This document shows, one piece after another, positions 60,401 to 64,000 of a stretch of DNA of 64,000 nucleotides (its first letter is position 1; each line of letters starts with the position of its first letter). The position numbers and the translations under genes were made by a program. The DNA is taken from assembly GCA_013397455.1 (NCBI GenBank), contig VYZB01000919.1, forward strand, positions 49,710 to 113,709, in the 5' to 3' direction. Below the pieces are notes generated by a model that did no database searches, was not told the origin of the DNA, and saw only the letters and a list, made by a program, of their open reading frames with translations. Source of the DNA: Crotophaga sulcirostris (Eukaryota; Chordata; Aves; Cuculiformes; Crotophagidae).

Positions 60401-63400
60401 TGTAAGTCAGTCCTCAGTCTGAAGCTACATGAAGCAAAAGAAGACCCCGTGATTGAGTTAAAGTCAGGAAGAGGCTTCATGGATGATCTTGGGTAAGACC
60501 CAGATGATGAAGACAGTGTTGGTGTAGGCTGGAAACATTAACGGCAGAGATACTAAGCAAGTCAGTCTGGCACCTGCAAGTCCTTCTAGATCTGTCTGGC
60601 CTGCGCAACAGAAGCCAAATATCTGCAGATAACAGCATAGGAATCTTAGATTATCTTATTTTAGATTATCTTAGCACATACCTCGGGGAGCAGCATGAGA
60701 GCTCCCTTTTCATCCATCTGCAACTTCCCATCCTCCAGCATCACACTCAGGATATCAGGGGGGTAGAAGGTCAGTCCCCTCACCATGTTGGTTCGGTACC
60801 AGGAGAGGTGTCTTGCCTGAAGGATGGCTGGTTTAGCTGTGTCTGAATGGCACGTACCGAACAAGTCCACATACATGGGTTCCTGGGAAAACACCAGAAA
60901 GGATGATGAGAAATAAACTGCCCTTCTGTGAATGCTTTGAGAATTCCTCAGTTCCAAAACTATGACTGGGAAAGGCACTACATCTGCAGTGTTGGATTGC
61001 TATTTACTTTATGTGGCCAAAAATTTTTCTTGAACCTGGACAGAAAGTTGAAGGCACTTGGTGCAGAGCTGCATAGCTAAATTTCAGTCAGAGACCTAAA
61101 TGGACAGGAGCCACTGAGGATGCACCTCACCCCACCTGCAGACATTACTGACTGCCTGTCCACATCAGCCCTCTGTTGCTGATAGGAACCTGCACCATGG
61201 GGATTCCACTCAGCAAGAGCTCAGGACAGGTATCAATGGAAATACAGTGCGAAAAGATTTCTAGGGGCTATCAAGTGAGAGAGGCAAGCCCTGGTGGGTT
61301 ACATTGGAAGATCCCTCTGGGCTATCACACCTGTTGCTTCTCATACCTGATGGTGGACGAGACACACCACTCTGCGGTGATAGTTGATGGGGTGAGGAGG
61401 TCGAAATGTCACCTTCAGCTCCAGTGTTGTTGTGCCCTCCAAGACTCCACAGGGGCGATCCAAGGAGAAGACGCTCCCTCTGCTATCAATATCAAACTGG
61501 TAATAGGCCGGGACATCTGAGATGTTGCTGATTTTCAATGTCCGTATCAAACTTTCCCCAAGATTGATCCAGTCAAAGTCCACAGAGGTGTGGTGCAGGG
61601 ACACCAAAGGACCTAGCACAACAACATGCAGGACAGTTTCTGGACCTGTCGTAGCTGTTTCTGTCAACATGTCACTAGCCACTGCTGCACTTAACTGATC
61701 TTCCCAAACAAGAATCACCTCATCAACAAACCCACCAGTCCTAGCAAACAGCCAAACATTCACACCTCCAATAGTCTCGCATCTATCTCAAGCAAGTATA
61801 AATCCCAAATGTGCACCAGGGACAGCCTGGATCCCAGCAGAAGGTAAGTCTGTGACTGGGGGCTGTGACAGTCCTCAGTCCTTCCCCAGGCTCTAGCCCT
61901 TCCACTACAGTGCTAAGAAGACAGGGAGAAATGGGGAAGGCTTTCATTCACTCTGGTACCTTTACATGAGCCAACCACCTTCAGGACAGTCTGCAGGAGG
62001 CCTCCAGCAGATGTGATTGTGAAATAGTCAGTATTGTGCTCTCCTGCTCTCTGTGGCTGAAATCGTACACACAAGACCAGCTTCCCTTTGGCAGGGACAA
62101 CACTACGCAACACATCACAGGTGAAAACATGATCTCGAAGTGGAGGGTCCTTTGCTCTTTCAATCCTACATGGTGCATCTACCTGTAAGCAGAAAAGAAA
62201 CAAGTTAACAAAGGAGCCAACACTAGCCAGGATAGCTCTGAATGCACGACACTAAACAGTGAAGAACTTCAGTTTTGAGCAGAGCTGAACACCACCAAGA
62301 ACACCAGGGCTACTGCAGCCCAGCACAGAAATGCTGTGCAAATCTCTGCAGTCCTGTACTGCTGGAGAGCTGGTAGCAACAAGCTATAACCATAAGCTCA
62401 GGAGTCAGCAGGTTGCAGCAAAACCTCCTGGTGATCTCTGGGGCTAGTGTCCCTCCTGGTAGGGGGAAAAATGTCTCAAGGTGTTCCAAAGGGCCAAAGA
62501 AGCTTAAGTGACTGGTGTGACCATGTGATGAGAGGCAGGCAGACAACTCACTTCCCTGAATCCACAGTTCCAACCTGTCTAGGGACTTTCTTTTCACAGA
62601 AAATAGACTGATGCTCTGATGCTTTCCTCAAGCCCCTTAAAGAAGGTCCTGATCCTTGCCTGGGGATGCTGAGCACCATTGCAGTGTGAATAACAAGTTA
62701 CTCTTACGAGATACTCTTAAGAGTATGTCTTTGTTACTCCCAAGTTGCAGAGCCTATGGAGGAGTCAGCATTGCTGTCATTCATGTCAGCAGCCTCTGAA
62801 TACATCCATCTTCTAACAGGGCTGAGATGGGCAGAGCTGGCTCAGAGAATAAGGTGCTTAAATACAGCCTGCTTGACTTTGAGAGCAATTCACTGAGTTG
62901 CAGTCCACTGAGGACAGCAGAAAAGCCATCAGCTGTCTGGGACACACAAACACCAATTTGAAACTGCCACAACTGCCATCCAGGATTGACTGCTTTGTCA
63001 AGGGTTAGCTGCAGGATGTCAAAGACAACAGTGGCTACCTGATTCGGACCAAGTGCAGTGGGATGCAGACAGAAACTGCCACACCATGCTGCAAACAGGT
63101 AAGTTTCCAGCACTGTAGCTGGAAGGCAAGTGTGAATGGCCTGGCTGGTAGAGGAAAACTCATCATCTCTGTTTTATTCTTATTCCCACCTGGGTTATTT
63201 TCACAGCATTAAAGGAGATACTGAAGACCACATAACCCAGGGAAATATGCCAGCATGACAGCTTCTCACTAAAAGTAGTCTCCTTCTCCACATACCACAG
63301 ACATGTTGAAGATTTCTACACACTTCTCCACAGTTGTCCCCACTGGCACTGATCCAAAGGACAGCACATCTCGAAACTTCCCAGTCTGTGCACCTTCATA

Positions 63401-63441
63401 CTCTTCCCCTGTCACGCTCACTCGCAGGTAGGGATATTTGG
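36292..63441 (-). CDS. CFAP65: CFAP65 (CCDC108), axonemal/sperm flagellum protein, 26 C-terminal exons, 5' part beyond window
   Basis: Twenty-six exons from 63441 to the TAG at 36294-36292 join in phase into about 1,527 codons. The human protein has about 1,925 residues (memory), so roughly the first fifth lies to the right of the window. CFAP65 is a motile-cilium and sperm-tail protein of the central-apparatus group. Loss causes flagellar malformation and male infertility, and in chicken the rose-comb inversion breaks this gene and lowers sperm motility (established). The chain is built mostly of ASH/MSP-type immunoglobulin-like beta domains. Signature strands include [72 protein letters not shown] and [20 protein letters not shown] charged helical segment follows ([17 protein letters not shown], coiled-coil-like), then TLPPIKNRP and the ALPPNPFPR end. 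Mammalian proteins carry an acidic Glu-rich stretch before the last exon and a longer tail; neither is visible here. Confidence 0.95.
37102..37398 (-). CDS. CFAP65: CFAP65 exon (25th in window)
   Basis: Acceptor CTTCCAG|GGGCCT, donor AGCAG|GTGAGG. Encodes [26 protein letters not shown] and a charged segment ending [11 protein letters not shown]. The long glutamate-rich stretch of mammals is not present. Confidence 0.9.
37879..38028 (-). CDS. CFAP65: CFAP65 exon (24th in window)
   Basis: Acceptor TTCCCAG|CCCCTT, donor ATCAG|GTGCGT. Encodes [17 protein letters not shown] to VSHILTGVI. Confidence 0.9.
38384..38598 (-). CDS. CFAP65: CFAP65 exon (23rd in window)
   Basis: Acceptor CCTACAG|ACATTA, donor TCCTG|GTAAGA. 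Encodes [17 protein letters not shown] to [11 protein letters not shown]. The TLPPIKN start is shared with mammalian CFAP65. Confidence 0.93.
40232..40297 (-). CDS. CFAP65: CFAP65 exon (22nd in window), 66 nt
   Basis: Acceptor TTTTTAAG|AGGTCA, donor ACAAG|GTAAGT. Encodes [17 protein letters not shown] then IRKYK, a short acidic linker. Confidence 0.85.
40846..40983 (-). CDS. CFAP65: CFAP65 exon (21st in window)
   Basis: Acceptor TTCATAG|GTATAC, donor CAGGT|GTAAGT. The nearby alternative donor GCAG|GTGTAA breaks the phase, so the GTAAGT site was chosen. Encodes [17 protein letters not shown] and a charged helix ending [10 protein letters not shown]. Confidence 0.9.
41596..41712 (-). CDS. CFAP65: CFAP65 exon (20th in window)
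   Basis: Acceptor CCCTCAG|GTGTTG, donor GTGAG|GTGAGA. Encodes [17 protein letters not shown] to [11 protein letters not shown]. Confidence 0.92.
42151..42294 (-). CDS. CFAP65: CFAP65 exon (19th in window)
   Basis: Acceptor TCCTGCAG|GCAGTC, donor AAGAGA|GTGAGT. Encodes [17 protein letters not shown] to [10 protein letters not shown]. Confidence 0.92.
43612..43770 (-). CDS. CFAP65: CFAP65 exon (18th in window)
   Basis: Acceptor CAAGGCAG|GCTGAT, donor AGCAG|GTAAGT. Encodes [27 protein letters not shown] and [11 protein letters not shown]. Confidence 0.93.
43826..44503 (-). mobile_element. CR1 LINE, 5'-truncated, 3' end with part of reverse transcriptase
   Basis: The left edge (CATAGAATGGTTTGGG on the plus strand) is the complement of the typical CR1 3' end with its ATTCTATR tail. 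Reading on the minus strand, the right part encodes the end of the CR1 reverse transcriptase: [42 protein letters not shown] and [11 protein letters not shown]. About 680 bases remain, so this is a normal 5'-truncated, dead insertion in a CFAP65 intron, fairly well preserved. Confidence 0.9.
45244..45435 (-). CDS. CFAP65: CFAP65 exon (17th in window)
   Basis: Acceptor CACTTTAG|ATTTAT, donor ACTTG|GTAAGA. Encodes [17 protein letters not shown] to [12 protein letters not shown]. Confidence 0.93.
46238..46348 (-). CDS. CFAP65: CFAP65 exon (16th in window)
   Basis: Acceptor CACCGTAG|CTGAAC, donor CACAG|GTGAGC. Encodes [17 protein letters not shown] to GTSNPPTQ. The LNFSGVTVE segment is strongly conserved. 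Confidence 0.93.
50181..50247 (-). CDS. CFAP65: CFAP65 exon (15th in window), 67 nt
   Basis: Acceptor TTGCTAG|ACATG, donor TTCTG|GTAAGG. Encodes [16 protein letters not shown] then YGHEIL, close to the GTDQLPVLLKLSHGREIL segment of the human protein as I recall it. It restores the phase into the next exon. Confidence 0.9.
50930..51106 (-). CDS. CFAP65: CFAP65 exon (14th in window)
   Basis: Acceptor ATCCCTAG|GGCCTT, donor CACAG|GTGACA. Encodes [18 protein letters not shown] to [10 protein letters not shown]. It was located because the 13th and 16th exons do not join in phase, and its residues match the WAE...ELH...RV region of mammalian CFAP65. Confidence 0.88.
51412..51540 (-). CDS. CFAP65: CFAP65 exon (13th in window)
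   Basis: Acceptor GTGACCAG|CACATG, donor GAGTG|GTAAGT. Encodes [18 protein letters not shown] to NKGVVPVE. Confidence 0.92.
51880..52150 (+). mobile_element. old CR1 3'-region fragment
   Basis: The plus strand carries degraded versions of the CR1 3' UTR, for example GAAAGTGGTCAAACACTAGAA, TGGACAAGCACCTGAGCAA and GGGGTTAGACCAGAGA. It is much more diverged than the copies at 43.8 and 56.4 kb and lies in a CFAP65 intron. Confidence 0.6.
52337..52562 (-). CDS. CFAP65: CFAP65 exon (12th in window)
   Basis: Acceptor TTTCCAAG|CTACAG, donor CACAG|GTGAGA. Encodes [17 protein letters not shown] to [11 protein letters not shown]. Confidence 0.9.
52840..52968 (-). CDS. CFAP65: CFAP65 exon (11th in window)
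   Basis: Acceptor TCCTACAG|CTTTAG, donor CCCAG|GTAAGG. Encodes [18 protein letters not shown] to KYTICAPP. Confidence 0.92.
54174..54339 (-). CDS. CFAP65: CFAP65 exon (10th in window)
   Basis: Acceptor ATTCCAG|GCACA, donor ACTGG|GTATGT. Encodes [17 protein letters not shown] to EEVHSDPL, the start of a new ASH domain. Confidence 0.92.
55270..55422 (-). CDS. CFAP65: CFAP65 exon (9th in window)
   Basis: Acceptor CATTTCAG|GCTCAG, donor TCAAG|GTAAGA. Encodes [18 protein letters not shown] to GEGVLGTIK. Confidence 0.92.
56082..56306 (-). CDS. CFAP65: CFAP65 exon (8th in window)
   Basis: Acceptor TTCCACAG|GAGATT, donor CCATG|GTAAGT. Encodes [14 protein letters not shown], then [17 protein letters not shown] to LQPYEAM. 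A truncated CR1 element ends only about 110 bases upstream of its acceptor. Confidence 0.92.
56642..57540 (-). pseudogene. CR1 ORF2 remnant, endonuclease region
   Basis: Starts near 57540 with [16 protein letters not shown]. It is interrupted by TAG at 57439-57437, then open for 254 codons with APE-type endonuclease motifs [12 protein letters not shown] and SDHEIIEF. It ends at a frameshift/stop at AWMS near 56642. The reverse transcriptase domain is missing. Confidence 0.85.
57572..58359 (-). pseudogene. CR1 ORF1 remnant
   Basis: Broken by a frameshift at the A10 run and by one in-frame TGA at 57838-57836, which looks like a CGA to TGA (CpG) transition because the frame continues unchanged on both sides. 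The GDSLL and QAGSDEL segments resemble the SGNH-hydrolase-like core known from CR1 ORF1 proteins. Confidence 0.85.
58530..58775 (-). CDS. CFAP65: CFAP65 exon (7th in window)
   Basis: Acceptor TCACCAG|GCCTT, donor CCAAG|GTAGGG. Encodes [17 protein letters not shown] to [10 protein letters not shown]. Confidence 0.92.
59622..59759 (-). CDS. CFAP65: CFAP65 exon (6th in window)
   Basis: Acceptor CCTCCAG|GTGCT, donor CCAAG|GTGCGT. Encodes [18 protein letters not shown] to YILDVPK. Confidence 0.92.
59884..60246 (-). CDS. CFAP65: CFAP65 exon (5th in window)
   Basis: Acceptor CCTGTAG|ATCCC, donor TACAAG|GTTAGT. Encodes [15 protein letters not shown] and an ASH domain starting [15 protein letters not shown]. 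Confidence 0.93.
60682..60882 (-). CDS. CFAP65: CFAP65 exon (4th in window)
   Basis: Acceptor TTCCCAG|GAACC, donor CCGAG|GTATGT. Encodes [18 protein letters not shown] to GALMLLPE. Confidence 0.92.
61347..61612 (-). CDS. CFAP65: CFAP65 exon (3rd in window)
   Basis: Acceptor GTGCTAG|GTCC, donor CATCAG|GTATGA. Encodes [18 protein letters not shown] to [10 protein letters not shown], one full ASH-type domain. Confidence 0.92.
61960..62182 (-). CDS. CFAP65: CFAP65 exon (2nd in window)
   Basis: Acceptor TTACAG|GTAGAT, donor TAAAG|GTACCA. Encodes [18 protein letters not shown] to LKVVGSCK. Confidence 0.92.
63296..63441 (-). CDS. CFAP65: CFAP65 exon (1st in window)
   Basis: Acceptor TTTTAACAG|CCAAAT, donor CTGTG|GTATGT. 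Encodes [15 protein letters not shown] and the ASH strand pair [17 protein letters not shown]. Enters with two bases of a codon begun in an exon outside the window. Confidence 0.9.
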
Positions 63442-63484
63442 CTGTTAAAAGGAATAATACACTGGGTTAAGAAAGACAGGTGGA

Positions 63485-63612
63485 ATCTCCCTCCTTGGAT
63501 ACTCAACACTCAACTGGACAAGCCCCTGGATAACCTCAGGTAACTCTAAAGTCGGATCTACCTTCAAAGTTGGCCCTGCTTTGAACCAAGCAAGCTCCCT
63601 TCCAACCTAATT
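63485..63612 (+). mobile_element. old CR1 3'-end fragment
   Basis: GGTGGAATCTCCCTCCTTGG, CTCAACTGGACAAGCCCCTG, GTTGGCCCTGCTTTGA and CTCCCTTCCAACCTAA match, in order, the conserved 3' end of older CR1 families. It lies just upstream of the first CFAP65 exon in the window. Confidence 0.65.
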
Positions 63613-64000
63613 TACTTCACTCAAAGTCACATCTTTTCTTTGTCAGTGGCCATATAAGGCAGTTCAGGCAAGGATTTGCTAATGAAACCATTGCTTATTC
63701 TAGCTGGCAAATAGAAAGCTTTAGAAATAGCCCTCTGGCTCTCTGTCTAGCAGGGACAGACAGGAGAAACTGAGTACAGACAAGATGAAGAGTTTCTGGA
63801 GTTTTTTGCATTGTGCCAATGAACTCATCCCATTTCTTCTCTTCTGTCAACTTAAGCAGGCTCCAGAAATGTCAGTTTGGCCAAACCATGCCACAGGGCA
63901 CGTTGGATCCTACTGTGTCTTCAGATCACACTTCCAAACTCACAACAGTATATTAGAGAATTTTACAGGCCGCTTTCAAACCACAGGTTTCACTTGTGCT
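63613..64000. other. CFAP65: CFAP65 intron at right edge
   Basis: No exon recognised. The next upstream CFAP65 exon must lie beyond the window, since the exon at 63441-63296 enters in mid-codon. Confidence 0.6.

Noticed and set aside
1..64000. CRISPR arrays, operons, phage or plasmid features, tRNA and rRNA genes
   Set aside because: None seen. The genes are spliced vertebrate genes, and the only arrays are microsatellite or minisatellite repeats.

Overview
The window reads as vertebrate, almost certainly bird, nuclear DNA. The genes are split by GT-AG introns, the repeats are CR1-type LINEs (the main non-LTR retrotransposon of birds), and the conserved genes match the vertebrate block CDK5R2 - FEV - CRYBA2 - MIR375 - CFAP65 - IHH (human 2q35; chicken chromosome 7 by memory of synteny). 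I cannot name the species from sequence alone. No bacterial-type system, CRISPR array or new multi-gene system is present.

All four recognisable genes lie on the minus strand. From left to right: (1) about 7 kb of intergenic DNA, possibly starting in the tail of a neighbour (CDK5R2 is expected there). (2) FEV, the ETS factor of serotonergic neurons: three coding exons at 12241-12190, 11095-11027 and 8621-8110, 210 residues. Intron 1 is full of GGAT-type repeats and a C-run, and a 140-base N gap sits just upstream of exon 1. (3) CRYBA2, beta-A2 crystallin: four coding exons between 18764 and 16517, 197 residues, with a probable noncoding first exon, a TATA box and a Maf-type element at 19340-19456. 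(4) About 10 kb of intergenic DNA. (5) The miR-375 hairpin at 29193-29254, with a candidate TATA promoter about 0.65 kb upstream. (6) Another intergenic stretch. (7) CFAP65 (CCDC108), an axonemal, sperm-flagellum protein. Its last 26 exons fill 63441-36292 and give about 1,527 C-terminal residues; the N-terminus lies beyond the right edge.

I rebuilt the exon joins of all three protein genes by hand. Splice sites are canonical and reading phase is kept at every junction. Two CFAP65 exons (51106-50930 and 50247-50181) have no long open frame of their own and were found because the phase failed to match without them. CFAP65 introns hold four CR1 pieces, including an unusual one that keeps the 5' half of the element (ORF1 and the endonuclease part of ORF2) but lacks its 3' half.

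FEV, CRYBA2 and miR-375 are all linked to neuroendocrine, islet or lens expression in other vertebrates. The sites of most regulatory interest here are the Maf-like palindrome at CRYBA2, the TATA box and ONECUT/FOXA-like site at miR-375, and the GATA motif before FEV. These are read from sequence and are untested.
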